A stretch of DNA of 64,000 nucleotides from Sphaerisporangium sp040685555 (GTDB lineage Bacteria > Actinomycetota > Actinomycetes > Streptosporangiales > Streptosporangiaceae). The notes under the pieces are model-generated. The model searched no databases and had not been told where the DNA came from. It saw nothing but the letters and a program-made list of their open reading frames with translations. The translations under genes were made by a program, and so were the position numbers. Positions 17,945 to 27,148 of the stretch are shown here, piece by piece; position 1 is the stretch's first letter, and each line of letters opens with the position of its first letter. The DNA is taken from the NCBI RefSeq assembly GCF_040685555.1, contig NZ_JBFBIK010000003.1, positions 62,001 through 126,000 of the forward strand, read 5' to 3'.

Positions 17945-18395
17945 CCTTGAAGCTCTGCCGCTCCCCTGGCTTGCCAGGGGAGCGCGCCTCGCCGTTCACC
18001 TCGACGTACACCGTGGAGGCGTCGTCGAGGACCACGTCGAGGTTCGGCTGGGAGTACACCGCCTGCTGGCCACGGCTCAGCTCGCGGTCCTCGACCACGT
18101 CGCCGCCGGTGACGCGGACGAACAGGGGGCACCGGTCGGCTCGGCACTCGACGAGAAGGGTGGGGATCTCGGCGTCGGCCGAGGTCTGGTCGACCGAGGG
18201 CGAGGACGCCGGGCTCATCCGCGACACCTGACCGGTGGCGCCCGTGCCGGGCGGCGCGGTGCCCTGGTCGTCGGACTTCAGCGACCCCATCAGGGACAGC
18301 ACTCCGACCACGATGAGAGCCAGCACCACGAGGATCGCCAAGCCTACGAGAAGCAGGCGGGCGATTCCCATGGGGTCAGACCGATGGCGTCCCAC
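17922..18395 (-). CDS. Small membrane-anchored protein, RodZ C-terminal-like
   Basis: 157 residues with one N-terminal membrane anchor (LLLVGLAILVVLALIVVGVL), an extracytoplasmic Ser/Thr/Pro linker and a C-terminal beta-rich domain (LLVECRADRCPLFVRV... LDDASTVYVEVNGE) reminiscent of the DUF4115/RodZ C-terminal fold. Two Cys in CRADRC could form a disulphide. Function unknown. Start at GTG 18395 or ATG 18371; the second gives a more compact signal-anchor. Convergent and slightly overlapping with pyrE. Confidence 0.6.
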   Translation of the reverse strand: MGRHRSDPMGIARLLLVGLAILVVLALIVVGVLSLMGSLKSDDQGTAPPGTGATGQVSRMSPASSPSVDQTSADAEIPTLLVECRADRCPLFVRVTGGDVVEDRELSRGQQAVYSQPNLDVVLDDASTVYVEVNGEARSPGKPGERQSFKVSRGPGQ

Positions 18396-18482
18396 ATACT
18401 GGAGGGTAGCGCGTGCGTGCGAGCACCAACGCCGCTCCGAACAGGACTCTTATAGCTGGACGGCCGAATCGGGCCCGACGCG

Positions 18483-19175
18483 CTACAGCGGGGAGGCCGA
18501 GTCGCGGTGGTGCCGGCCGCGCGGCCCGTCCGCTCCGTCCCTCGACTCCTTGCGGCTCTTCAGCACCTCACGCACGATCGGGATGACCGAGAGGAGGATG
18601 ATCAACACGGCGCCGGGGAGGATGTAGCGGTCGACGTTCGGGATGGCGCTGCCGGCGAAGTAGCCGACGAGGAGCATCGACTCGGTCCACAGGATGCCGC
18701 CGACGACGTTCCACACGAAGAACTTCGGAGCGGGCATGCCGAGCATGCCGGCGACCGGGTTGAGGAAGGTGCGCACGATCGGGATGAACCTCGCGAGCAC
18801 CACGGCCTTGGACGGGCCGAACTTCTGGAAGTAGTGCTCGGCCTTCTCGACGTACTCACGCTTGAACAGCCGGGACTCGGGCCTGGAGAAGAGCCGGGGG
18901 CCGGACTTCGCGCCGATGAGGTGCCCTAGCTGGGCGCCGGCGATGGCGCAGATGGGGGCGGCGACGAGGAGAACGCCCAGGGGGAACGGCGAGTCGAGGC
19001 CGACCGAGGACGCGACCGCCGCGGAGGCTCCCATCCCGGCGACGACCAGGAGCGAGTCACCCGGCAGGAAGAACCCGATGAGCAGCCCGGTCTCCGCGAA
19101 GATGATCGCGAGGATGCCGATGAGCCCGAAGGTGACGATCCACCATTGGGCGTCCAGAAGATTTGTGAGGTCCAT
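18483..19175 (-). CDS. DedA family membrane protein
   Basis: 230 residues with the DedA/SNARE-associated (VTT) fold: ETGLLIGFFLPGDSLL near the N-terminus, the FARFIPIVRTFLNPVAG re-entrant segment with the conserved Arg/Pro, and GGILWTESMLLVGYFAG. Members flip or move undecaprenyl phosphate and other lipids and contribute to envelope homeostasis. ATG 19175 is preferred over the adjacent GTG 19178. The 225-bp gap to fba should contain divergent promoters. Confidence 0.9.
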   Translation of the reverse strand: MDLTNLLDAQWWIVTFGLIGILAIIFAETGLLIGFFLPGDSLLVVAGMGASAAVASSVGLDSPFPLGVLLVAAPICAIAGAQLGHLIGAKSGPRLFSRPESRLFKREYVEKAEHYFQKFGPSKAVVLARFIPIVRTFLNPVAGMLGMPAPKFFVWNVVGGILWTESMLLVGYFAGSAIPNVDRYILPGAVLIILLSVIPIVREVLKSRKESRDGADGPRGRHHRDSASPL

Positions 19176-19400
19176 CACGGATGAGGGTACCCCCGACCGG
19201 CGGGTGAGGCGCGCTGGACGGGTAGGACCAGGTATGTCTAGTCATGAGGGTGACCTGGCGGGCCGGCCGGACACGCACACCCGTTGGTGAACACGAGCCC
19301 GGCTCCTGCTTCCTCGCCCGCCGCTCCTTCGCAATACTTGCCCCCGGGGAAGACCGAGCCCCGTGCCAGCCATCCGTTCCTTTCAGGGAGATGACTTCCG

Positions 19401-20423
19401 ATGCCTATCGCGACCCCAGAGGTCTACGCCGACATGCTCGACCGGGCCAAGGCCAATGGTTTCGCATACCCGGCGATCAACGTGACCTCCTCGCAGACGT
19501 TGAACGCCACGCTCCGCGGTTTCGCCGAGGCCGAGAGCGACGGCATCGTCCAGGTCTCGACCGGCGGCGCCGAATACCTGTCCGGCACGTCCGTGAAGGA
19601 CATGGTGACCGGCGCCGTCGCGCTGGCGGAGTACGCCCGCGTCGTCGCGGACAAGTACCCCGTCAACATCGCGCTGCACACCGACCACTGCCCGAAGGAC
19701 AAGCTCGACGGCTTCGTGCGCCCGCTGCTGGAGATCTCGCGGCAGCGCGTGGCCTCGGGCAAGGACCCGCTGTTCCAGTCGCACATGTGGGACGGCTCCG
19801 CCTGCCCGCTCGACGAGAACCTCCAGATCGCCCGCGAGCTCCTCGAGAAGGCCCGTGAGGCCCACGTGGTGCTGGAGGTCGAGATCGGCGTCGTCGGCGG
19901 CGAGGAGGACGGCGTCGTCGGCGAGATGAACGAGAAGCTCTACAGCACCCCGGAGGACGCGCTCGCGACCGCCGAGGCACTCGGCCTCGGCGAGCGTGGC
20001 CGCTACCTGCTGGCCGCCACCTTCGGCAACGTGCACGGCGTCTACAAGCCGGGTCACGTCAAGCTCCGCCCGAGCGTGCTGAAGGAGATCCAGGACGCCG
20101 TCGCCGCCAAGTACGGCAAGGAGAAGCCCTTCTACCTGGTCTTCCACGGCGGCTCCGGCTCCTCGCTCGACGAGATCCGCGAGGCGATCTCCTACGGCGT
20201 GGTGAAGATGAACATCGACACCGACACGCAGTACGCCTTCACCCGCCCGGTCGCCGACCACATGTTCCGCAAGTACGACGGCGTGCTGAAGGTCGACGGC
20301 GACGTGGGCAACAAGAAGGAGTACGACCCGCGTGCGTGGGGCAAGTCGGCCGAGACCGGCATGGCGGCCCGCGTCACCCGGGCCTGCGAGGACCTTCTGT
20401 CCGCCGGCACGAAGATCTCCTGA
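19401..20423 (+). CDS. fba: Class II fructose-1,6-bisphosphate aldolase
   Basis: 340 residues. Zinc-dependent aldolase joining dihydroxyacetone phosphate and glyceraldehyde 3-phosphate. Zinc-site motifs include LHTDHCPKDKL, EVEIGVVGGEEDG and GNVHGVYKPGHV; VFHGGSGSSLDEI is the phosphate-binding loop. An AGGGAG ribosome-binding site precedes ATG 19401. Size and motifs fit the class IIA enzymes of actinobacteria. Glycolysis/gluconeogenesis, cytoplasmic. Confidence 0.95.
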   Translation: MPIATPEVYADMLDRAKANGFAYPAINVTSSQTLNATLRGFAEAESDGIVQVSTGGAEYLSGTSVKDMVTGAVALAEYARVVADKYPVNIALHTDHCPKDKLDGFVRPLLEISRQRVASGKDPLFQSHMWDGSACPLDENLQIARELLEKAREAHVVLEVEIGVVGGEEDGVVGEMNEKLYSTPEDALATAEALGLGERGRYLLAATFGNVHGVYKPGHVKLRPSVLKEIQDAVAAKYGKEKPFYLVFHGGSGSSLDEIREAISYGVVKMNIDTDTQYAFTRPVADHMFRKYDGVLKVDGDVGNKKEYDPRAWGKSAETGMAARVTRACEDLLSAGTKIS

Positions 20424-20498
20424 GCCCAGGAGAACGCCGCCGACTCGGACATCTGACTCGACGTAGACCGAGATTGTGGAAGATGTCCTGATTTGCAG

Positions 20499-20530
20499 GG
20501 AACGGGCTGGCCGCAGGGCCTGCCCGTTCC
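20499..20530 (+). terminator. Terminator-like hairpin after fba
   Basis: Arms GGAACGGGC (20499-20507) and GCCCGTTCC (20522-20530) are perfect complements around a 14-nt loop, 75 bp after the fba stop. There is no U-run, as is common for actinobacterial hairpin terminators. Confidence 0.6.
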
Positions 20531-20609
20531 ATGTGAATTTCCTGAGAATATGCGTACAAAGAGATGATTACGCGGCTGGAGTAACAAATACGTCGTTAGC
20601 ATGAGCTAA

Positions 20610-22262
20610 ATGTCCATCTCCTACCGAGCGCGACCATATGTGTGCGGTGCCATCGGAAAGTGGGATGCACGCGTGGCGGAGCGGCTGCTGTCGGCCTCGC
20701 CGCGAGGGCTCGACGAGGTGCACCGTTCCCCTCTGGCCGCCCTCTGGTCGACGGGCGAACCGGAAAACTGGTCCGCGGGGTCGCGCTCCGGCTACCTGTG
20801 GTGGCCCGCGGCGGGCGGTCCGCCCCAGCCGCACTCCTGGCAGGACGCCGCCGAGCGCCGCCTGGCCGCCGGGCTGGTCGTCGACCACCAAGGCGCCGTT
20901 CTGCACACCGACGCCCTCGGCCTGAACGAGCTGAACATCCGTCCACTCGGGGACGCCCTCTACTTCTCCGCCCGCATCGACCCCCTCGTCCAGTTGGACG
21001 ACGGCCCCCTCCACGTGGACTGGTCGGCATGGGCGAACCTGCTGGTGATGACGACGCAAATCGGGGACGAGACGCCGTTCTCCGAGATCAGGCACCTGGA
21101 GCCCGCCACCGCCTGGCGCGCGACCGGCGGGAGGCCGGAGCGGCTGCGGCGGGAGCGGTTCGAGCCCGCCTGGCTCGCCGCCGAACCGGACAAGCCGCCC
21201 GCGCCCGAGGAGATGGTCGACCTGCTCGCCGATCGGATCCCGCACCGCGCGGGGCCGGTGGCGATCGGGCTCAGCGGCGGCTGGGACTCCCGGCTGCTCG
21301 CCGCCCTGGCCGTACGCCGTCCCGGGAGCCAGATCGAGGCGTGGACCACCAGCACCGACGACGGCCTCGACCTGGACGTCACCCACGCCGCGACCGTCGC
21401 GGCGGCCCTGGGCGTGCCGCACCACGTGGTCAAGCCGGGTCCCGAGGCCTGGTTGGAAGAGCACCGGCAGGTGTGGCGCCGCACCCAGTACCAGACCCTG
21501 CACCACGGCTGGGCCATGCCGTACGCCCGGGCGGTGCACCGCCTGCGGGCGCCGCTGATCGACGGCTGCCTCGGGGACGGGCTGCTGAGGACCCGCGCCG
21601 ACCATCCCGAGGTGGCGCGGGCCACCAGCCCGGAGCGGGCGCGCACGATCACCTGGAAGGCCCTGTCGACGCACTTCCCCCGGCAGCCGGAGGTCTGGGC
21701 GCCGGGCGCGGGCGAGGCGCTCGCCGACCTCAGCCTCTCGGCGTTCGACCGGGTGACCAAGCCGGCCGAGGGGCATCACGCGATGCCGGTCCTCGCCAGG
21801 CTCCTCACCCGGTACCGGGGGATCTTCAGCTCGCCGAGCTGGCTGCTGGGGCCCGAGGCGGAGGTCTGGCTGCCGTTCGCCGACCCCGATGTGATCACCA
21901 GTGCCCTCCGGGTGCCGCTCAGTGCCCGTGAGGGGCACGCGTACTACCGGGCGATGCTCGGTCACGGGGCGCCTGAGGTGGCCTCGCTGCCCTCGACCAA
22001 CGATCCCGGCGACCGGCCCGAGCCCGGCCCTCAGCGCAAGACCAGCCCGGCCGCGCTGGCCTCGCTGGCGGAGAGCATCGCCCAGAGCCCTGAGGTGCGT
22101 GCGCTGCTCGGCCCCCGCCTGCTGGCGACGCTGACCGACGCCGAGCTGCGTGCGCGGCAGACCCGCTGGTCAGGGCCGCTGTACGTACTCCAGTGGGCGA
22201 GCATGCTCGCTCGCTGGCACGGCGAGTACAGCTCCCGCCTGAGCTGGGAGCCCCTCGTCTGA
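20610..22262 (+). CDS. Asparagine synthase-like ATP-dependent amide ligase
   Basis: 550 residues. The C-terminal half has the ATP-pyrophosphatase motif IGLSGGWDSRLLAAL (about residues 218-232) and later LIDGCLGDGLL, as in asparagine synthetase B and beta-lactam synthetase. The N-terminal half resembles the Ntn glutaminase fold in length, but the nucleophilic Cys at position 2 is absent (MSISYR), so it cannot hydrolyse glutamine in the canonical way. Leading position in glycan cluster A suggests amidation or amide linkage of a sugar acid or wall component. Lasso-peptide cyclases are also of this fold, but no lasso partners are nearby. The Shine-Dalgarno at ATG 20610 is weak. Confidence 0.75.
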   Translation: MSISYRARPYVCGAIGKWDARVAERLLSASPRGLDEVHRSPLAALWSTGEPENWSAGSRSGYLWWPAAGGPPQPHSWQDAAERRLAAGLVVDHQGAVLHTDALGLNELNIRPLGDALYFSARIDPLVQLDDGPLHVDWSAWANLLVMTTQIGDETPFSEIRHLEPATAWRATGGRPERLRRERFEPAWLAAEPDKPPAPEEMVDLLADRIPHRAGPVAIGLSGGWDSRLLAALAVRRPGSQIEAWTTSTDDGLDLDVTHAATVAAALGVPHHVVKPGPEAWLEEHRQVWRRTQYQTLHHGWAMPYARAVHRLRAPLIDGCLGDGLLRTRADHPEVARATSPERARTITWKALSTHFPRQPEVWAPGAGEALADLSLSAFDRVTKPAEGHHAMPVLARLLTRYRGIFSSPSWLLGPEAEVWLPFADPDVITSALRVPLSAREGHAYYRAMLGHGAPEVASLPSTNDPGDRPEPGPQRKTSPAALASLAESIAQSPEVRALLGPRLLATLTDAELRARQTRWSGPLYVLQWASMLARWHGEYSSRLSWEPLV

Positions 22263-22317
22263 CCAGTACATACTCTGGAACCCCCTGCCTGCCCGAATAC
22301 GTCCAGAAAGGGTAAGA

Positions 22318-23538
22318 ATGCGGACATTACCCCCACGCCTACTGCTGATCGTCAGCGCTGCCTTCGCGGGCCTCGCGATGATCACACTGGTGCTGCTGTC
22401 CGCTGCGGGAATCGTGGGACCGGCCTCGGCCGTCCAGATCGCCCTCTCCATCGCGATCCTGGCCGCGGCGGCCGTGATCCTCGTGGGCGGGCGCAGGACC
22501 GACGGCAAGGCGCTGCGAATCGACGCGCGGACCAAGCGCCAGGATGCCGCGCTCGCCAGGACCGAGCAGACCCTCGCCCAGCTCGCGACCACGCTCGACG
22601 GGCTGCCCGGCCGCCTTGAGGACGCCGGCCGCCACCAGGCGCGCGTCCTGCTCTCGGCGCTCGGCGAGGACCGGATGGAGCTCACCACGCAGACGGACCG
22701 GCTCGCGCAGCTCGCGAGCGCCGTCTCCCGGGTCGACGCCACCGTCCGGCAGAGCGCCGACGACCTCGACGACCTGCGCAAGCTCCGCCACGACCACGAG
22801 CAGCTGACCGGCCTCACCGGCACCGCCCTCCAGGCCGTACGCGACGTCGCCGAGCGGCTGGACGTCCTCGGCGGCGCGGTCCGCGACGGCCAGGCGGACC
22901 TGGAGAAGTCGGCGCGCCAGAACTACTCGCAGCTCGAAGCGCTCATCGACATCAGGGCGCTGCTCCAGCCCCGCGCCCCGCTTCCCCCGCTTCGCGGCTG
23001 GGCGGCCTCTCCCGACGTCCTTCGCCTGCTCATCGAGCGGATCGCGGTGGATCGTGCCAAGATCGTCGTCGAGTGCGGCAGCGGTTCCTCCAGCGTCTGG
23101 CTCGGCTACGCGGTGCAGCGTTTCGGGGGCGGGCGGGTCGTCGCGCTGGAGCACGACGAGCGGTTCGCCGAGGCGTCGCGGGACCTCGTCCTCGCCCACG
23201 GGCTGCAGGACACCGTCGAGATCCGCCACGCGCCGCTCACCTCCTGGAGCGCCGAGTCCATTCCCTGGTACGACCCCCGGGCCGTGGAGGATCTGAGCGG
23301 CATCGGGCTCCTCTTCGTGGACGGGCCCCCGGGGGCCGCCGCCCCGCTGGTGCGCTACCCGGCGGTGCCCGTGCTGCTGCCGCGCTGCGCCGCCGACGCG
23401 TGGATCGTCCTGGACGACACGAACCGCCCGGCCGAGCGCGAGGTGGCCGACCGCTGGCTCAGGGAGTATCCCGAGCTGGCCGGCACGGCCCACCCCGCCG
23501 AGAAGGGCGCGATGGTGCTCAGGCGGAACGCCGGATGA
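22318..23538 (+). CDS. Membrane-tethered coiled-coil SAM methyltransferase
   Basis: 406 residues. Two N-terminal membrane helices (about residues 7-32 and 38-58), then ~160 residues of heptad-rich coiled coil (DARTKRQDAALARTEQTL... LEKSARQNYSQLEALI), then a class I methyltransferase-like domain from ~235 with VVECGSGSSSVWLG (motif I), VVALEHDERFAE (motif II), GLLFVDGPPG and WIVLDDTNR. The membrane hairpin and coiled coil suggest a scaffold positioned at the inner face of the membrane beside the glycosyltransferases that follow. The acceptor is unknown. ATG 22318 follows AGAAAGGG. Confidence 0.7.
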   Translation: MRTLPPRLLLIVSAAFAGLAMITLVLLSAAGIVGPASAVQIALSIAILAAAAVILVGGRRTDGKALRIDARTKRQDAALARTEQTLAQLATTLDGLPGRLEDAGRHQARVLLSALGEDRMELTTQTDRLAQLASAVSRVDATVRQSADDLDDLRKLRHDHEQLTGLTGTALQAVRDVAERLDVLGGAVRDGQADLEKSARQNYSQLEALIDIRALLQPRAPLPPLRGWAASPDVLRLLIERIAVDRAKIVVECGSGSSSVWLGYAVQRFGGGRVVALEHDERFAEASRDLVLAHGLQDTVEIRHAPLTSWSAESIPWYDPRAVEDLSGIGLLFVDGPPGAAAPLVRYPAVPVLLPRCAADAWIVLDDTNRPAEREVADRWLREYPELAGTAHPAEKGAMVLRRNAG

Positions 23539-23581
23539 GGTGCCGACCCGTCCGGACCCGGCCCGCCGAGGGGAGGCAGGG

Positions 23582-25516
23582 ATGACGGCCGCGCTCGTGT
23601 CGGCCGGGATGACGGCCGAGCTGAGCAAGGCGGGCGGGAAGGTCGCCGTGGCCGTCGCCGGAGTGGACGCCGGCGATCTCGACGGCCTGCTCCCCGGCGT
23701 GGCGTTCGAGGCGGCGGACATGGACAGCATGGGCCCCGAGCCGTGGGCGATGTCCGACCCGTCGGCCGTCGTGGTGGTCGCCGGGACCCCCACCGACCTG
23801 CGCCGGGCGGTCACGCTCAGCGCGGCGCTCCCGGCGGCGCTCATGGTCGGCGTGATCGTCGTGGACGCGCCGCCGTGGTGCGACGCCCCGGGCGTCCCGC
23901 TGTCGCCGGGCCTCGGCCGGCGCTTCCTGCGCGACGTGGGCGTCAGCCGGTACGGCCGCACGGGCTGGCGGGTCAAGGCGCGCTTCTCCCACCCGCAGCC
24001 CGCCGGAGAGGTCGCGGCGGCCGTGGCCAGGAGCTTCGGCGGCCACCAACTGAACGGGTACGCGCTGCCCATGGCCGGACTGGCCGGTCCCGGGCTCGCG
24101 GGCTGGCGGCCCGGCGACCCCAACGTGACCTTCGCGGACGGGCGTGGCCCCGCCCCCGACCGCTCCGACGTGCCCACCGCCGACCTGGCGATCCGGGCCG
24201 TACCGGCCGCGGCCGGGGAGGGCTGGATCGACGGCCGGGTCCCCGCCGTGGACCGGCCGGCGGACGCCACCTGGGAGCGCTTCGGCTCCACCGGCGGGTA
24301 CGAGGCGCTGCGGGAGGCGGCGTTCGAACCGGACGCCGTGCCTCCCGTCGACGAGCGGTCGGTCAACCCGCGCGGCTTCCTGAAGTCCCCCGCGGGCGCG
24401 GTGGCCGATCTCGCCCAGCACGACGGCCGCTGGGAGGTCCGCGCCGAGGGCAAGACGCTCGTACGCCTGGCCGCGTCCGGGGGCGTGACCGACGCCGACG
24501 CCGCCCGGCTGCGGCGCCTTCGCGGGGTCCGCGTCGACTGGCGGCCCGCCCACACCGGGCCGATCGCCGCCGTCCGCGCCGTGGCGGGCCTCGCCGCGGC
24601 GGGGGTACCCCTGCTGTCCAGCCCGCCTCCCGTCTGGGCGGCGCGGGCGCTCGGCCCTGAGCTGGCGGCGCGGCTGAGCGACGCGACCGAGCACGATCTG
24701 GCAGACGCCCTGCGCCGGGAGGAGCACAGCGTACGGCTGCGCCGGCTGGCATTGGCGACTCACGGGACCATGGCCCGGTGGCGCTCGCTCGCCGGGCGGG
24801 CCGGCATCGCCCTCCCGGCGAAGCCCACGATCTCGGTCATCATGTGCACCCGCCGGAGCGACCTGGTTCCCTTCGCGCTGGCCCAGATCGCCCGGCAGCG
24901 CGGCGTGGACCTGGAGGTCGTGCTCACGCTGCACGGGGTGTCCGCCGCCGCTCCCGACATCGTGCGTGCGATCGAGGCCTTCGACCGCCCGGTCACGGTC
25001 GTGGAGGCGGACGCGCGGCTGCCGTTCGGCATCGTGCTCAACCAGGCGGCGGAGCGCGCGACCGGCTCGTTCCTCAGCAAGTGGGACGACGACGACTGGT
25101 ACGGCCCCGACCACCTGGCCGACATGATGCTCGCCCAGTCGTACTCGGGGGCCGAACTGGTGGGCGCGGCCTCCGAGTTCTTCTACCTGCAGAAGATCGA
25201 CGTGACCATCCGCCGCGACTGGACCAGCGAGACGATGTCGAACCACGTGGCGGGCGGCACGTTCGTCGTGTCGCGTTCGGCCTTCGAGTCCCTCGGCGGC
25301 TTCAGGCCGGTGGCGCGCTCGGTCGACGTCCAGTTCTTCCAGGACCTGCTCAGAGCAGGTGGCGCCATATATCGGACGCACGGCCTGGGTTTCGTCGCGC
25401 GCAGGGCGGCGAGAGGCATGCACACCTGGCAGGAGCCGGTCGGGTACTTCCTCGCCAGGGCCAAGGACCAGTGGCGGGGATTTCGGCCCAGCGGATTGAT
25501 GGAGTTGGAACAGTGA
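23582..25516 (+). CDS. GT2 glycosyltransferase with unknown N-terminal half
   Basis: 644 residues. The first ~410 form a region I do not recognise, with a PxGLGRRFLRDVGVSRYGR segment and AAAGEGWIDGRVPAVDRPAD. From ~415 a GT-A (family 2) domain starts ISVIMCTRRSDLVPFAL, with KWDDDDWYG as the metal/nucleotide-sugar DxD site and GGTFVVSRSAFESLGGF as the acceptor loop. The same C-terminal module, with DDDNLYG, ends the protein at 53765-55843. ATG 23582 is chosen for its GGGAGGCAGGG site. Overlaps the next gene by four bases (GTGA), implying coupled translation. Confidence 0.75.
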   Translation: MTAALVSAGMTAELSKAGGKVAVAVAGVDAGDLDGLLPGVAFEAADMDSMGPEPWAMSDPSAVVVVAGTPTDLRRAVTLSAALPAALMVGVIVVDAPPWCDAPGVPLSPGLGRRFLRDVGVSRYGRTGWRVKARFSHPQPAGEVAAAVARSFGGHQLNGYALPMAGLAGPGLAGWRPGDPNVTFADGRGPAPDRSDVPTADLAIRAVPAAAGEGWIDGRVPAVDRPADATWERFGSTGGYEALREAAFEPDAVPPVDERSVNPRGFLKSPAGAVADLAQHDGRWEVRAEGKTLVRLAASGGVTDADAARLRRLRGVRVDWRPAHTGPIAAVRAVAGLAAAGVPLLSSPPPVWAARALGPELAARLSDATEHDLADALRREEHSVRLRRLALATHGTMARWRSLAGRAGIALPAKPTISVIMCTRRSDLVPFALAQIARQRGVDLEVVLTLHGVSAAAPDIVRAIEAFDRPVTVVEADARLPFGIVLNQAAERATGSFLSKWDDDDWYGPDHLADMMLAQSYSGAELVGAASEFFYLQKIDVTIRRDWTSETMSNHVAGGTFVVSRSAFESLGGFRPVARSVDVQFFQDLLRAGGAIYRTHGLGFVARRAARGMHTWQEPVGYFLARAKDQWRGFRPSGLMELEQ

Positions 25517-27141
25517 CACAGCCGACCGAGCACGGGACACCGGCCAGCACAGGGGCGCCGGCCCAGCCGAGGATCCGGCACAACGACTACGGGGTGCTCA
25601 ACCCGCCCGCGCTCGGGACCTGGCGGCCCCGGCTGTCGGTCAGCGTGGTGATCGCGGCCTACGGCCACCAGGACAAGCTCGACCTGACCCTCGCCGCCCT
25701 CGCGGCCCAGAGCTACCCTCGGCACCTGATGGAGGTCGTGGTCGTCGACGACGGGACCGTTCCCGCCCTCCGCCTCCCCGAGATCGTCCCCGGCAACACC
25801 CGGTTGATCACCACGGAACCGGGCTCGCGCGGGCGGTCCAACGCCCGCAACGCCGGGCTCGCGGTGGCCGGGGGCGACGTCGTCCACTGGCTGGACGCCG
25901 ACATGGTCACCTTCCACGACGAGGTCGAGGCGCACATGCGCTGGCACCACCTCGCCGGATACCTCGTGGTGATGGGCTACGTGCGGTACGTCGCCCACCG
26001 GCCGGGCACCCCGACCCCCGCCGCCGTGCACGCGGCGGTCTCGGCGGGCGCCACGGAGAAGCTCTTCGACGAGGCGGCGAGCGAGCCGCACAGCTGGATC
26101 GTCGACCTGGCCGAGCGCACCGACGGCCTTCGCACGGCCGGCGACTCGGCGTACCGCGTCCACGTGACCAACGCGGCGTCGGTGAACGCCCGGCTGCTGC
26201 GCGAGGCCGGGCCGCTGGACACCGGGCTCGTCCTCGGCGAGGACACCGAGCTGGGCTACCGGCTCGCCCAGGCGGGCGCGGCGTTCGTGCTCGCGCCCGA
26301 GGCCCGCAGCCGCCACCTCGGCACCTCGATGATGATGCGCGACGGGGAGCAGGTCAGGCGGTACAACCAGGTCTTCGTCCCCGACCACATCCCGCACATG
26401 CGGTGGCTGCGCACCCACCCGCGCCGCCAGTGGCTGGTGCCCTACGCCGAGGTGGTCGTCCAGGCCAGGGCGTACGAGGACACCCGGGCGACGGTGGACG
26501 GCTTCCTCGCCAGCACGCTGAACGACATCGCGATCACGCTCGTGGGGCCGTGGGGCACGGTCCAGGAGGACAGACGCAACCCGCTGGACACCCCCGATCT
26601 CGACCTGCTGCTCCTTCGGGGGCTCTATCGCGGCGACCCCCGGGTCCGGTACGCCGAGAGCGTGCCGGCCACGGCGGCGCCCTCGTCGTTCCGCATGCTC
26701 TGCCCCGCGGGGTGGGTGCCGGGCCGGGAGACGCTGCGGCGGGTGGTGGAGCAGGCGGTCGAGCACGGGCACGGGCTGGTCAACATCGCCCTCGACGAGG
26801 CGGAGGAGGTCATCACCGCCCGCCTCGAACACACCGGCGCCTTCGCCAGGGCCTCGCTGGTGCGCGCCGAGGGAGAGCCCCTGGACGCCGCGGTCCACGA
26901 CGTGTACGGCACGCACTGGCTGGACGGCAGGACCATGGGCTTCCTCCCGGCGGCCGAGGCCGAGCCTCCGAAGCGCGGCAAGAGCGAGGACCCGGCCCTC
27001 AAGCTGGAGGTGGCCAGGCTGCGGGCGGAGAACGCCCGTCTCGCAGGCCGGCTCGCCGGCCTGGACGGCCAGGCCACGGCCCCCGAGGCGGGGATTCCGC
27101 GCCAGGGAGGCCCGAAGGCCCTGCTCAGACGCCTGCGCTGA
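25513..27141 (+). CDS. Glycosyltransferase family 2 protein
   Basis: 542 residues. GT-A domain from ~35: LSVSVVIAAYGHQDKL, EVVVVDDGT, SNARNAGLAVAGGDVV, with HWLDADMVTF as the metal-binding DxD and GEDTELGYRLAQAGA as the acceptor-side motif; this is the chondroitin-polymerase/galactosyltransferase-like subclass. The C-terminal ~250 residues form a second region that ends in a short coiled coil (KLEVARLRAENARLAGRL) and a basic tail, perhaps a membrane or partner contact. GTG start overlapping the preceding GT stop. Likely extends the same cell-surface glycan. Confidence 0.8.
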   Translation: MTQPTEHGTPASTGAPAQPRIRHNDYGVLNPPALGTWRPRLSVSVVIAAYGHQDKLDLTLAALAAQSYPRHLMEVVVVDDGTVPALRLPEIVPGNTRLITTEPGSRGRSNARNAGLAVAGGDVVHWLDADMVTFHDEVEAHMRWHHLAGYLVVMGYVRYVAHRPGTPTPAAVHAAVSAGATEKLFDEAASEPHSWIVDLAERTDGLRTAGDSAYRVHVTNAASVNARLLREAGPLDTGLVLGEDTELGYRLAQAGAAFVLAPEARSRHLGTSMMMRDGEQVRRYNQVFVPDHIPHMRWLRTHPRRQWLVPYAEVVVQARAYEDTRATVDGFLASTLNDIAITLVGPWGTVQEDRRNPLDTPDLDLLLLRGLYRGDPRVRYAESVPATAAPSSFRMLCPAGWVPGRETLRRVVEQAVEHGHGLVNIALDEAEEVITARLEHTGAFARASLVRAEGEPLDAAVHDVYGTHWLDGRTMGFLPAAEAEPPKRGKSEDPALKLEVARLRAENARLAGRLAGLDGQATAPEAGIPRQGGPKALLRRLR

Positions 27142-27148
27142 GCGACGC

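Noticed and set aside
20610..22262. Lasso-peptide cyclase or beta-lactam synthetase
   Set aside because: No precursor peptide, RRE protein, leader peptidase or beta-lactam genes are adjacent; glycosyltransferases are.
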